64,000 nucleotides of DNA from Bacteroides sp. ET71 (GCF_023336905.1 NZ_JAMBLS010000012.1:1-64000); one strand, 5' to 3'. Shown: positions 16,461 to 25,437, counted from the first letter of the stretch. Program-made: numbers and translations. Notes: generated by a model from the sequence alone, not told the origin.

Positions 16461-17948
16461 ATGAGAAAGATTTTATTCCTGGCCGTTTATCTGTGCATGC
16501 CCTTGGCAGTGTGTGCCCAAGCGGACACGTTGGGATACGAACGCGACATTACGTTGGACGAAGCCATTGCTTTGGCGCGGGTGCAGTCGGTAGATGCGGC
16601 TGTGGCCTTGAACGAATTGAAGACCGCTTATTGGGAATACAGGACGTTCCGGGCTAATCAGTTGCCGGAGGTGACCTTCACGGGGACGATACCCGACTAC
16701 GGTAAGTCGTACAATTCCTATCAGAACTCGGATGGTTCGTACACCTTTGTGCGCAACAGTACGCTGGGCATGTCGGGGCAACTTTCCGTCACGCAGAACA
16801 TCTGGCTGACGGGAGGAACGCTGTCGCTGAACTCGTCGTTGGACTATCTGCGCCAGTTGGGCAGCGGGGGGACCAGGCAATTCATGTCCGTCCCCGTCAG
16901 TCTGCAACTGACGCAACCCATCTTCGGGGTGAACACCATCAAGTGGGATAGACGCATCGAGCCTGTGCGCTATGCCGAGGCCAAAGCTGCGTTTATCACC
17001 GCCACCGAGGAGGTGACGATGAGCACCATCACGTATTTCTTCAACCTCCTCCTGGCCAAGGAGAGCCTGGCCACGGCGCGGCAGAACAAGGAGAACGCCG
17101 ACCGCCTCTACGAAGTGGCCAAGGCCAAGCGCAAGATGGGGCAGATATCGGAGAACGACTTGCTGCAGTTGAAGCTCAACGCCCTGCAAGGGAAGGCTGA
17201 CGTGACGGAGGCGGAGAGCAACCTGAACGCGCAGATGTTTCAGTTGCGCTCGTTCCTGGGTGTTTCCGAGCAGGAGAACCTGAACCCCATCGTGCCCGAA
17301 GCCGTGCCCGGCATCAACATAAGCTATGACGACGTGCTGGCCAAGGCCCTCGAACGTAACTCGTTTGCGCAGAACATACGCCGCCGGCAGCTCGAGGCCG
17401 ACTACCAGGTGGCCACAGCCAAGGGAAACCTGCGCAGCATCAACCTCACGGCCAGCATCGGATATACGGGGATGAACCGCAACTTCCGCTCGGCCTATGA
17501 CAACCTGGTGGACAATCAGGTGGTGGAAATCGGTTTCTCCATCCCCATCCTGGACTGGGGCAAACGGCGCGGGCAGGTAAAGGTGGCCAAGAGCAACCGC
17601 GAGCTGGAACTGTCGCGCATCAAGCAGGAGCAGATGAACTTCAACCAGAACATCTTCCTGCTGGTGGCCAACTTCAACAACCAGGCTCAGCAGCTTGGCA
17701 TAGCCGAAGAGGCCGACCAGATTGCCGAGAAACGCTATAAGAGCAGCGTGGAGACCTTCATGATTGGCCGCATCAGTACCCTCGACCTGAACGATGCCCG
17801 CGACTCGAAGGACGAAGCGCGCCAGCAACACATCTCCGAGCTTTACTACTATTGGTATTATTTCTACCAAATCAGAAGCCTGACGCTTTGGGATTTCGAG
17901 CGCAACACAGCTTTGGAAGCCGACTTCGAGGACGTGGTCAGACGCTGA
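16461..17948 (+). CDS. TolC-family outer-membrane efflux protein
   Basis: A 495-residue precursor with signal peptide (MRKILFLAVYLCMPLAVCAQ). It has two repeats of the outer-membrane-factor fold with long helical coiled-coil stretches (RQNKENADRLYEVAKAKRKM, LLQLKLNALQGKADVTEAES) and the second-half landmark VVEIGFSIPILDWGKRRGQV. It would form a trimeric channel across the outer membrane and periplasm for an ABC or RND pump. No pump or HlyD-type adaptor is adjacent, so its partner is encoded elsewhere. A sigma-54 promoter and paired palindromes lie upstream, and the regulator and kinase follow. Confidence 0.93.
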   Translation: MRKILFLAVYLCMPLAVCAQADTLGYERDITLDEAIALARVQSVDAAVALNELKTAYWEYRTFRANQLPEVTFTGTIPDYGKSYNSYQNSDGSYTFVRNSTLGMSGQLSVTQNIWLTGGTLSLNSSLDYLRQLGSGGTRQFMSVPVSLQLTQPIFGVNTIKWDRRIEPVRYAEAKAAFITATEEVTMSTITYFFNLLLAKESLATARQNKENADRLYEVAKAKRKMGQISENDLLQLKLNALQGKADVTEAESNLNAQMFQLRSFLGVSEQENLNPIVPEAVPGINISYDDVLAKALERNSFAQNIRRRQLEADYQVATAKGNLRSINLTASIGYTGMNRNFRSAYDNLVDNQVVEIGFSIPILDWGKRRGQVKVAKSNRELELSRIKQEQMNFNQNIFLLVANFNNQAQQLGIAEEADQIAEKRYKSSVETFMIGRISTLDLNDARDSKDEARQQHISELYYYWYYFYQIRSLTLWDFERNTALEADFEDVVRR

Positions 17949-18194
17949 CGCCATGCCATCCGTCCCCGCCGACTCCCTACCTCTTCCCCGTCGTGTAGTA
18001 TGGGAGGGACAGTCATCCTGCTTACTGGTCAGAGCATTATTGCCGATGTTACCTATCATCATTGCCGATGATGCCCTATTGGGCATCCGGCCGAACGGCG
18101 TTGAGCCAGTACAAGAACCGCGTCGAGGATGCAGAAGAACGGGGCATCGCAGCAAATTCTTCCCGGCCGGGTGCGCAGAAACGCGAACTTTCAC

Positions 18195-18202
18195 TACTTT
18201 TG
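18195..18202 (+). promoter_or_regulatory. -7 element of the two-component regulator genes
   Basis: TACTTTTG matches TAnnTTTG. Transcription would start near 18209, so translation starts at the ATG at 18233. The stretch 17949-18194 holds no gene. Confidence 0.6.
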
Positions 18203-18232
18203 TACACACAATTTGCAGAAAGAATAAGAGAT

Positions 18233-19591
18233 ATGATACTGATTATTGACGATGACAACATCGTGCGCTCCTCGCTGCTGTTCATGCTGAAGCGGGCGGG
18301 CTACGAGGCCAAAGCCGTCACCGGTCCCCGCGAGGCCATGGACGTGGTGCGCGTCGAGGCGCCGGAACTGATACTGATGGACATGAACTTCTCCCTGTCC
18401 ACCAGCGGCGAAGAAGGGCTGACGCTGCTGAAGCAAGTCAAGTTGTTCCGTCCCGACGTGCCGGTCATCCTGATGACGGCCTGGGGCAGCATCCAACTGG
18501 CCGTCCAGGGGATGCGTGCCGGAGCTTTCGACTTCATCACCAAACCCTGGAACAATGCCGCCCTGCTGCAACGCATCGAAACCGCCCTCCAGCTTTCTCC
18601 ACCCTCCGCCGGGACTCCGGCCGGGCCCGCCTTGAAGCTGGACAGGGGCCACATCGTGGGCAGCTCGAAGGGACTGACAGCCGTGCTGGACACCGTGGCC
18701 CGCATTGCTCCCACCAACGCCTCCGTGCTGGTCACAGGCGAAAGCGGGACAGGCAAGGAACTCATCGCAGAAGCCATCCACCGCAACAGCCGCCGGGCCT
18801 CGCAGCCCTTCGTCAAGGTCAACCTGGGCGGCATCTCGCAAAGCCTCTTCGAAAGCGAGATGTTCGGCCACAAGAAAGGTGCCTTTACCGATGCCGTGGC
18901 CGACCGCACGGGGCGTTTCGAACTGGCAGACCAGGGCACCATCTTCTTGGACGAGATTGGCGACCTTGACCTCTCGTGCCAGGTGAAGCTGCTGCGCGTG
19001 CTGCAAGACCAGACATTCGAAGTGCTGGGCGACAGCCGGCCACGCAAGGTCAACGTGCGGGTCGTCTCGGCCACCAACGCCGACCTGCGCCGCATGGTGG
19101 GTGAGCATACCTTCCGTGAAGACCTCTTCTATCGCATCAACCTGATAACCATCCATCTGCCGGCCCTGCGTGAACGCCGCGAAGACATACCGCTTCTGGC
19201 CCGCCACTTTGCCGACCGCCAGGCCGAGGCAAACGGCTTGCGCCGGACGGACTTTTCGGCCGACGCCCTCCAATTCTTGTCCGCCTTGCCCTATCCCGGC
19301 AATATCCGCGAACTGAAGAACCTGGTGGAACGCACCATCCTGGTCAGCAACAAACCCGTGCTGGATGCAGCCGACTTCGAAGCCCAATACCAGCCCCGCG
19401 AGGCAGGTGGGAGCCCGGAGAAAACAGGCGCTTTTGCCGGCATGACATTGAACGAGATTGAACGGCAGACCATTTTGCAGACCTTGGACTCGTACAAAGG
19501 AAATCTGACCCAGGTGGCTGCGGCATTGGGCATCAGTCGGGCTGCCCTTTATCGCCGCTTGGAGAAGTATGGGATTAGTGTAAACGATTAA
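18233..19591 (+). CDS. Sigma-54-dependent response regulator (NtrC family)
   Basis: A 452-residue enhancer-binding protein. Domains: receiver at 1-120 with the phospho-acceptor aspartate in LILMDMNFS and lysine in ITKPW; AAA+ domain at about 145-385 with Walker A GESGTGKE, Walker B TIFLDEIGDL and arginine-finger region FREDLFYRIN; Fis-type helix-turn-helix at the end (NLTQVAAALGISRAALYRRLEKYGI). The sigma-54 contact loop reads GAFTDA instead of GAFTGA. It probably binds the palindromes before the TolC gene and opens the sigma-54 promoter. Its kinase follows after 12 bp. Confidence 0.95.
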   Translation: MILIIDDDNIVRSSLLFMLKRAGYEAKAVTGPREAMDVVRVEAPELILMDMNFSLSTSGEEGLTLLKQVKLFRPDVPVILMTAWGSIQLAVQGMRAGAFDFITKPWNNAALLQRIETALQLSPPSAGTPAGPALKLDRGHIVGSSKGLTAVLDTVARIAPTNASVLVTGESGTGKELIAEAIHRNSRRASQPFVKVNLGGISQSLFESEMFGHKKGAFTDAVADRTGRFELADQGTIFLDEIGDLDLSCQVKLLRVLQDQTFEVLGDSRPRKVNVRVVSATNADLRRMVGEHTFREDLFYRINLITIHLPALRERREDIPLLARHFADRQAEANGLRRTDFSADALQFLSALPYPGNIRELKNLVERTILVSNKPVLDAADFEAQYQPREAGGSPEKTGAFAGMTLNEIERQTILQTLDSYKGNLTQVAAALGISRAALYRRLEKYGISVND

Positions 19592-19603
19592 AAACAACGT
19601 CGC

Positions 19604-20920
19604 GTGCGCATCAAGTTTTTCTTTTTCATACTTGTGCTTTTGCTGTTGGGGCTGGGCATCTATTGGGGAATTATCAGCCGCGACATCCCTCGCCTCTATC
19701 TCGTTTTGGGCGAAGGAGCTGTCATCCTGATTCTTTTCTATCTGTCCGTCTTCTACCGCAAGATAGTGAAGCCGTTGAACAGCATTGGCAACGGCATGGA
19801 CCTGTTGCGCGAACAAGATTTCAGCAGCCGCCTCAGTCCGGTAGGGCAGTATGAAGCCGACCGCATCGTGAACATCTTCAACCGCATGATGGACCAACTG
19901 AAGAACGAACGCCTTCGGATGCGCGAACAGAACAGCTTTCTCGAATTGCTGATTCAGGCCTCGCCCATGGGAGTCATTATCCTGAACCTGAGCGAAAAAA
20001 TCTCTCAACTGAATCCGATGGCCGTGAAGATGCTGGGCGTACATGCCGATTTAGCCGTCGGCAAACAACTGAAAACGCTGGACTCGTCCTTGGCTGCCGA
20101 ACTGGATACGATTGACAACGAAGAAACCAAAATCGTGCGTCTGAACGATGCAAACGTCTACAAGTGTACCCGTTCCTATTTCATTGATTGTGGCTTCAAG
20201 CACCCCTTCTTCTTGATAGAGCGGATGACGGACGAAGTGATGCGTGTCGAAAAGAAAGCCTACGAGAAGGTTATCCGCATGATAGCCCACGAGGTGAACA
20301 ACACGACGGCCGGCATCACTTCAACGTTGGATACCGTGGAACAGACTCTTGCCTCGGAGCAGGGCATGGAAGACCTCTGCGAAGTCATGCGTGTCTGTGT
20401 GGAGCGCTGCTTCTCGATGAGCCGTTTCATAACCCGCTTTGCCGATGTGGTGAAGATTCCCGAACCCAACCTGGTGCCGTTGTCTTTGAATGAGATGGCG
20501 GCCACTTGCAAACGCTTCATGGAGGGCATGTGTGCCGATGCCGGAATCAGCCTGACGTTGGAGTGCGACGAGCTGGCCAGGCCAGTCAAGATGGATGCGG
20601 CACTTTTCGAGCAAGTATTGGTGAACATCATCAAAAACGCAGCCGAGAGCATATCTTCTTCTGAAAGCGCGCGGCAAAACGGGCAAATCATCGTGCGGAC
20701 GCAGTCTCCTGCTTCTATCGAAGTGGTGGATAACGGGCCGGGCATCAGCAAGGAGGTAGAATCGAAGCTGTTCACCCCTTTCTTTTCCACCAAACCCGAT
20801 GGACAAGGCATCGGCTTGGTTTTCATCCGCGAAGTGTTGAGCAAGCATGGTTGTACATTTTCCTTGCGCACCTATGCCGACGGATTGACACGTTTCCGCA
20901 TCCTCTTCCCGTTTCCTTGA
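19604..20920 (+). CDS. Membrane sensor histidine kinase, partner of the NtrC-type regulator
   Basis: A 438-residue protein with two N-terminal transmembrane helices separated by a very short outer loop (about residues 5-25 and 30-50). A HAMP-like linker (KPLNSIGNGMDLLREQDFSS) and a PAS-like domain (LELLIQASPMGVIILNLSEK) follow. The H-box is RMIAHEVNNTTAGI. The ATPase has an N-box (VNIIKNAAESI), G1 (EVVDNGPGI), F-box (FTPFFSTK) and G2 (GQGIGL). The tiny outer loop suggests it senses membrane or cytoplasmic cues rather than a periplasmic ligand. The start is GTG at 19604, 12 bp after the regulator, so one operon is likely. Confidence 0.94.
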   Translation: MRIKFFFFILVLLLLGLGIYWGIISRDIPRLYLVLGEGAVILILFYLSVFYRKIVKPLNSIGNGMDLLREQDFSSRLSPVGQYEADRIVNIFNRMMDQLKNERLRMREQNSFLELLIQASPMGVIILNLSEKISQLNPMAVKMLGVHADLAVGKQLKTLDSSLAAELDTIDNEETKIVRLNDANVYKCTRSYFIDCGFKHPFFLIERMTDEVMRVEKKAYEKVIRMIAHEVNNTTAGITSTLDTVEQTLASEQGMEDLCEVMRVCVERCFSMSRFITRFADVVKIPEPNLVPLSLNEMAATCKRFMEGMCADAGISLTLECDELARPVKMDAALFEQVLVNIIKNAAESISSSESARQNGQIIVRTQSPASIEVVDNGPGISKEVESKLFTPFFSTKPDGQGIGLVFIREVLSKHGCTFSLRTYADGLTRFRILFPFP

Positions 20921-21043
20921 ACAAAGGGCAAATACGGCTTTTTCTGTAACTGTCCGGGAAACTGTTAACCGTTTTCTGGTTTTTTATTTGTTAAACAGTC
21001 GCAAAAAAAAGAAGAAATAGGTTTCTGTTCGGGAAAGAAGATG

Positions 21044-21051
21044 TAATTTTG
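21044..21051 (+). promoter_or_regulatory. -7 element of the CDP-alcohol phosphotransferase/GtrA operon
   Basis: TAATTTTG matches TAnnTTTG. It overlaps an apparent upstream TTG start, so translation must begin at the ATG at 21079. An imperfect dyad (actgttaac ... gttaaacagt, 20961-20999) lies just upstream. Confidence 0.6.
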
Positions 21052-21078
21052 CCGAACAATTTAGAAAAAGAAGTAAAT

Positions 21079-21780
21079 ATGGGAAAAGAACTGTCGGCCA
21101 GGATTCAGACCTCAATTCTTAATGCAGCAGAAAAGAAGGCTCTCGTATGGCTTGCCGAGAGGCAACCCCGATGGGTGACATCGGACTTACTGACTTACTT
21201 GGGGGTATTGGGTGCAGTGGTTTGCGCAGTAGGATGCATACTGTCTAACATAAACGTGAATTATCTGTGGATATCCTCGTTGGGCTTGGTTATTAATTGG
21301 TATGGCGACAGTCTGGACGGAACGTTGGCTCGCGTGCGTCATACGCAGCGGCCGTTATATGGTTTCTTCATCGATCATACGTTGGATGCCATTACCATTT
21401 GCATCATGTGCATAGGGTTTGGCCTGTCTTCGGCTTTTCGCCTGGATGTCACCCTGTTGGTGCTGGCTGGCTATCTGGTACTTTCTATTTATACTTATAT
21501 CTGTACGATTCTGAAGGATGAGTTCCGGTTGACGTACAGCAGTTTCGGCCCTACCGAGTTCCGCTTGGTGGTCATCATTCTCAATACGATATACATGTAC
21601 GTGCCGGGATCTTCCAATCGCTATATGGTTTGGGGATGTGATTTTGGAGTGTTCGATTTCATAGGCTTGGCCATTGCCGCATTTCTTTTTATCATTCATC
21701 TCTGTCAGTTTGCAAAAGACCGCAAGACCTTGTCTATGCGTGATCCTCTCAAACCCTATCATCCCGAAGATAAAGAATGA
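21079..21780 (+). CDS. CDP-alcohol phosphatidyltransferase family protein
   Basis: Inner-membrane enzyme of 233 residues with about six helices. It carries the family signature D-G-x2-A-R-x8-G-x3-D-x3-D in GDSLDGTLARVRHTQRPLYG followed by FFIDHTLDA. Such enzymes join an alcohol headgroup to a CDP-activated lipid or polyol, or the reverse. The substrate is not readable; the neighbour GtrA points to lipid-linked sugar or envelope lipid metabolism. The next gene overlaps by 4 bp, so the two are translationally coupled. Confidence 0.9.
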   Translation: MGKELSARIQTSILNAAEKKALVWLAERQPRWVTSDLLTYLGVLGAVVCAVGCILSNINVNYLWISSLGLVINWYGDSLDGTLARVRHTQRPLYGFFIDHTLDAITICIMCIGFGLSSAFRLDVTLLVLAGYLVLSIYTYICTILKDEFRLTYSSFGPTEFRLVVIILNTIYMYVPGSSNRYMVWGCDFGVFDFIGLAIAAFLFIIHLCQFAKDRKTLSMRDPLKPYHPEDKE

Positions 21781-22220
21781 AGGCTGCTACCTTATTTAAA
21801 ACCTATCTCGAGTTTCTGGTGACTCGTTTGTTCGGAACAGGTGTCGATACATTGGTGCTCTGGATATGTTCAGACTTTCTGTTCAGCTCTTACTGGACGG
21901 TCTATGTACTTTCTCCCATCATCTCGTTCGAATTTGCAGTTCTGAGCAATTTCTTATGGTCCTATTGTTGGATATGGAAAAGCCGTGTAGGCGAACGCAG
22001 TACGCGTGACTTTTGTTATCGTTTCTTTATCTTCAATCTTTCTTCGGGAGTCGGATTCCTGGTAAAGATGCTGTTCCTGCTGTTGTTCGAAAAGATTTTC
22101 GGCTGGGATGTTATTTATTGTAATTTTGCTGCATTGCTCATCTCCGGGCTATTCAATTACTTCTTGGCAGATGCTGTGGTGTTTCGTAAACGAGCCTTGG
22201 CCTCTTCGAAAACAGAATAA
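21777..22220 (+). CDS. GtrA-like membrane protein
   Basis: A 147-residue protein with four transmembrane helices of the GtrA/DPMS type: FLVTRLFGTGVDTLVLWICS near the start, ISFEFAVLSNFLWSYCWIW in the middle, and FAALLISGLFNYFLADAVVF at the end. GtrA proteins are thought to help move polyprenyl-linked sugars across the membrane. It overlaps the CDP-alcohol phosphotransferase by 4 bp and converges with ogt 5 bp away. Confidence 0.88.
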   Translation: MKAATLFKTYLEFLVTRLFGTGVDTLVLWICSDFLFSSYWTVYVLSPIISFEFAVLSNFLWSYCWIWKSRVGERSTRDFCYRFFIFNLSSGVGFLVKMLFLLLFEKIFGWDVIYCNFAALLISGLFNYFLADAVVFRKRALASSKTE

Positions 22221-22225
22221 GGCCT

Positions 22226-22738
22226 TTAATCATTTTCCAGGGTCAGCAACATTTTCTTGGCTTCCAAGCCACCTGCATATCCTGTAAGTGTATGGTTGCT
22301 GCCAATAACCCGATGGCAGGGCACAAAGATGGAAATGGCGTTTGCACCGTTAGCGTTGGCTACGGCTCTTACGGCATTGGGAATATCCAATTGGCAAGCC
22401 AGCTCTCGGTATGAGACGGTCTTTCCGTAAGGAATTTCCAATAATTTGTTCCATACTTTCTTCTGAAAAACTGTACCTGTGAACAGCAGCGGCAGGTCGA
22501 AGTTGATTCGTTGTTTCCTGAAATACTCGTCCAATTGTCTGGAAGCTTTCAGGGTAATTTCCGAGGCTTCTTCTTCATAATCTGCCTGAAGGTTCCTTTG
22601 CAGTCTTTGATATATAGCCTCCTTATGCCTTCTTGTTACCCAATCGCAAAGACAAAGTTTGTCTTCGAATGAGCCAAGCATTAAGTCGCCGCAGGGTGAA
22701 TGATACAGTTGCAGATAAATTGTGTTAAGACGTTTCAT
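22226..22738 (-). CDS. ogt: Methylated-DNA--protein-cysteine methyltransferase
   Basis: Suicide repair protein that moves the methyl group from O6-methylguanine to its own cysteine. The active site is IFVPCHRVIGSNHTLTGYAGG, preceded by the helix-turn-helix region (IPYGKTVSYRELACQLDIPNAVRAVANANGAN). The ATG at 22738 (MKRLNTIYLQ) gives 170 residues, normal for Ogt; a longer start would run into the rng terminator. Confidence 0.96.
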   Translation of the reverse strand: MKRLNTIYLQLYHSPCGDLMLGSFEDKLCLCDWVTRRHKEAIYQRLQRNLQADYEEEASEITLKASRQLDEYFRKQRINFDLPLLFTGTVFQKKVWNKLLEIPYGKTVSYRELACQLDIPNAVRAVANANGANAISIFVPCHRVIGSNHTLTGYAGGLEAKKMLLTLEND

Positions 22739-22779
22739 GTTGTTGACAGTAGCTTCGATTGGTGTGATTTTGTAATGCA

Positions 22780-22824
22780 AAGGCGGTGAAGCTTTATTCT
22801 GGCATATGCTTCACCGCCTTTTTT
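22780..22824 (-). terminator. Terminator of rng
   Basis: Perfect 13-bp stem (aaggcggtgaagc at 22780-22792, complement at 22808-22820) with a 15-nt loop. Its right arm ends just before the rng stop codon. T-rich on the plus strand and shorter on the minus strand, so partly bidirectional. Confidence 0.8.
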
Positions 22825-24397
22825 ACTTGATTTCGATTTCTTCCTTCATGTCGATCTCTTCACCGTGTTGGTCGTAGAAGACATATTGCAGGAACGCGAG
22901 TTTCTGGTTCGGAATAATCTTAATGCCTAATCCGTACTTCATCTGCCATTTGCGTTTCAGCGACATGAGCCCCTGATTTACGTAGGCGGCGATATACGGG
23001 TGGATGTGTAATGAGAATTTCTTTATCTTCAGTTTGTTTACCAGGTAGTCTATTTTGCTCTCCAGCGTGTCCGTAAAGAGGATGGATGGTTTAATGGTTC
23101 CCTTTCCGAAACAAGTGGGACAAGTCTCTGCTGTATTGACATCCATAGCTGGACGTACGCGTTGGCGCGTGATTTGCATCAGCCCGAATTTACTGAGTGG
23201 CAGAATGTTGTGCCTAGCCCGGTCTTTCTGCATGTTCTGGCACATGCGTTCGTAAAGCTTTTGCCGGTTTTCGGCCAATGCCATATCGATGAAATCTACC
23301 ACGATGATGCCGCCCATGTCTCTCAGGCGCAACTGACGTGCCAGCTCATCGGCAGCTCCTAGATTTACTTCCAATGCGTTGGCTTCTTGTCCGTTGGCAT
23401 TCTTGGTTCGGTTACCGCTGTTTACGTCCACCACATGGAGTGCTTCCGTGTGTTCAATAATCAGGTAAGCACCACTTTTGTATGAAACGGTTCTGCCAAA
23501 TGAAGACTTGATTTGTTTGGTGATGCCGAAATTGTCAAAGATGGGAAGTTTGCCTTTATACAATTTTACGATGTTGGCACGTTCGGGTGCTATTAGTGCC
23601 ACGTAATCCTTTATTTCTTGAAATACAGCCTCGTTGTTTACGTGGATGCTCTCAAAAGAAGGATTAAACAAATCGCGCAGCAGCCCTACGGCACGGCTCG
23701 TTTCTTCGTAAATAAGTGTAGGAAACTTGGTGGCCTTCTGGATTTTTGCCACAGCGTCTTCCCAATGTTTGACCAAAACTTTAAGCTCTCCATCGAGTTC
23801 AGCCACGCGTTTGCCTTCAGCCACTGTGCGTACGATGACACCGAAGTTTTTAGGCTTTATGCTCATCAGCAATTGTTTTAGGCGTGCCCGTTCTTCACTC
23901 GACTTAATTTTTTGCGATACGGAAACCTTGTCGTTGAAAGGGATGAGCACCAGATATCTTCCGGCAAAAGAAAGTTCGGAAGTCAGCCTCGGCCCTTTGG
24001 TAGAAATAGGTTCCTTGACAATCTGTACCACTACTTCTTGCCCTACCTTTAGGGTATTGGATACCGTTCCGTCTTTTTCCAGATCGGGAAGTATGGTAGC
24101 TTTAGTGATGGGGGTAAGCTTTTTTTTGTCGCTTAAAGTTTGTTTTACGTATTTTTCCAGCGAGTTGAACTGAGGACCTAAGTCCTGGTAGTGAAGAAAA
24201 GCGTCTTTCTCATAACCTACGTCCACGAAGCAGGCATTCAGGCCTGGCATCAGTTTCCTGATGCGCCCTAAATACATGTTACCCACCGAGAAGGAGATAT
24301 TTCTTCCTTCGCTTTGCAGTTCCACCAAGCTCTTGTCTTCCAACAAGGCGATGGTAACCTCTTTGGGTTGTACGTCTACAACGAGTTCGTTTGTCAC
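22823..24397 (-). CDS. rng: Ribonuclease G/E family endoribonuclease
   Basis: A 524-residue RNase G-type enzyme for rRNA and mRNA processing in the cytoplasm. It shows an N-terminal S1-like RNA-binding region (GNMYLGRIRKLMPGLNACFVDVG), the DNase-I-like catalytic domain with metal-binding aspartates in GGIIVVDFIDMALAENRQKL, and the zinc-link cysteines in CPTCFGKG. It lacks the long RNase E scaffold tail. The start is GTG at 24397. It ends the HU / small basic protein / rng group. Confidence 0.96.
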   Translation of the reverse strand: MTNELVVDVQPKEVTIALLEDKSLVELQSEGRNISFSVGNMYLGRIRKLMPGLNACFVDVGYEKDAFLHYQDLGPQFNSLEKYVKQTLSDKKKLTPITKATILPDLEKDGTVSNTLKVGQEVVVQIVKEPISTKGPRLTSELSFAGRYLVLIPFNDKVSVSQKIKSSEERARLKQLLMSIKPKNFGVIVRTVAEGKRVAELDGELKVLVKHWEDAVAKIQKATKFPTLIYEETSRAVGLLRDLFNPSFESIHVNNEAVFQEIKDYVALIAPERANIVKLYKGKLPIFDNFGITKQIKSSFGRTVSYKSGAYLIIEHTEALHVVDVNSGNRTKNANGQEANALEVNLGAADELARQLRLRDMGGIIVVDFIDMALAENRQKLYERMCQNMQKDRARHNILPLSKFGLMQITRQRVRPAMDVNTAETCPTCFGKGTIKPSILFTDTLESKIDYLVNKLKIKKFSLHIHPYIAAYVNQGLMSLKRKWQMKYGLGIKIIPNQKLAFLQYVFYDQHGEEIDMKEEIEIK

Positions 24398-24542
24398 AAT
24401 GATTTCGCTTTTAGTTTGAATGAGTTGTACCGCCTCTGGCGGTTGTTACATACTGTTATTATTATTATTTGCTTAAACAAAGAACAAACTCGCGAAATTT
24501 TGATTCACAAGTTTGTTCTTTGTTTGCCTTTTGACTTAGAAA

Positions 24543-24635
24543 TTACTTCTTGCTTTTGTGCCTGTTCTTTCTCAGTCTTTTTTTACGCTTGTGCGTAGAC
24601 ATTTTATGTCTTTTTTTCTTCTTACCGCTTGGCAT
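24543..24635 (-). CDS. Very small basic protein, AURKAIP1/COX24 (mS38-like) type
   Basis: A 30-residue ORF (MPSGKKKKRHKMSTHKRKKR, then LRKNRHKSKK) of which almost two thirds is Lys or Arg. The KRHKMSTHKRKKRLRKNRHK pattern is that of the AURKAIP1/COX24 domain, related to the mitochondrial ribosomal protein mS38, and conserved small proteins like this occur in Bacteroidetes. It lies between HU and rng on the same strand. A role as a ribosome-bound peptide is inferred from composition and family. Confidence 0.8.
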   Translation of the reverse strand: MPSGKKKKRHKMSTHKRKKRLRKNRHKSKK

Positions 24636-24670
24636 AGTTCTTACATTTTATGAGTTAATACTATTGTTTA

Positions 24671-24946
24671 TTATTTTTTCACTGAAAGAGTGAAAGTCTT
24701 GGCAGGTTTAAAGGCCGGAATATTGTGTTCCGGAATAATGATAGTAGTGTTCTTAGAAATGTTGCGAGCGGTCTTTTGTGCTCTTTTCTTCACAATAAAA
24801 CTGCCAAATCCGCGGAGATAAACGTTCTCATCTTTTGCTAAAGATGATTTTACTGCCTCCATGAACGCTTCTACAGTTGCAAGCACAGTGACTTTGTCAA
24901 TCCCGGTGTTTTTTGTAATTTCGTTTACAATATCAGCTTTAGTCAT
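24671..24946 (-). CDS. HU/IHF-family DNA-binding protein
   Basis: A 91-residue nucleoid protein with the family fold: helical N-terminus (MTKADIVNEITKNTGIDKVT) and beta-arm region (VYLRGFGSFIVKKRAQKTAR-NISKNTTIIIPEHNIPAFKPAK). It bends and compacts DNA. It is the first gene of the HU / small basic protein / rng group, with its own promoter box about 50 bp upstream. Confidence 0.96.
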   Translation of the reverse strand: MTKADIVNEITKNTGIDKVTVLATVEAFMEAVKSSLAKDENVYLRGFGSFIVKKRAQKTARNISKNTTIIIPEHNIPAFKPAKTFTLSVKK

Positions 24947-24997
24947 TTTTCTTTAAAAAAAATATTATTACTAATGTGTTCCTAATTTTTTGGACTG

Positions 24998-25005
24998 CAA
25001 ATATA
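24998..25005 (-). promoter_or_regulatory. -7 element of the HU gene
   Basis: Minus-strand TATATTTG matches TAnnTTTG. The start near 24991 leaves a leader of about 45 nt. Confidence 0.55.
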
Positions 25006-25437
25006 TAGCTTTTCGACGGCTCTTAAAAATATATTTCGGACTATTTTTTCAGAAAGTAGTTGATTTGTAAGCTATCTTGTTGATTAATAAGATATTCCTG
25101 AATTAGAAGATACGAAGGAAAAACTCCTTCTTAGGGAAAAGTGATGGCATACAACTTGTTTTCTTCTGACTGGCAAGCTGATAGGAAGAGAACCGTGCAA
25201 TATCTGCATGATGTCGGGCTGTTGCTTTGTCTGTTCCAGGCGAAAACGCAAATTTTGTAGAGCTGCTCTTTTTCACCCGTCAATATGGCATAACAAGAAG
25301 AATGAGGATTTCAGGTTGCATACTTGGAACTGCTGATGATGCTATGGCTGTGTCATATTTATCATCATGCTCAAATCCCTCTTTAGAGTTCTTAAATCCC
25401 TCTTTAGCTTTGTCAAGAGCCACTTCAGGTGCTTAAT
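25006..25437. other. Long gap between HU and the acidic protein gene
   Basis: No frame looks like a conserved protein; one 69-codon plus frame (25227-25436) has noise-like composition. A 14-bp motif aaatccctctttag occurs twice, 21 bp apart (25373 and 25394). The gap may hold a lost gene, but nothing identifies it. Confidence 0.5.

Noticed and set aside
18194-20044. 616-codon minus-strand frame across the regulator and kinase genes
   Set aside because: Both plus-strand genes have complete motif sets, so this frame is a shadow.
25227-25436. 69-codon plus-strand ORF in the HU upstream gap
   Set aside because: No start context, no promoter and no protein-like conservation pattern.
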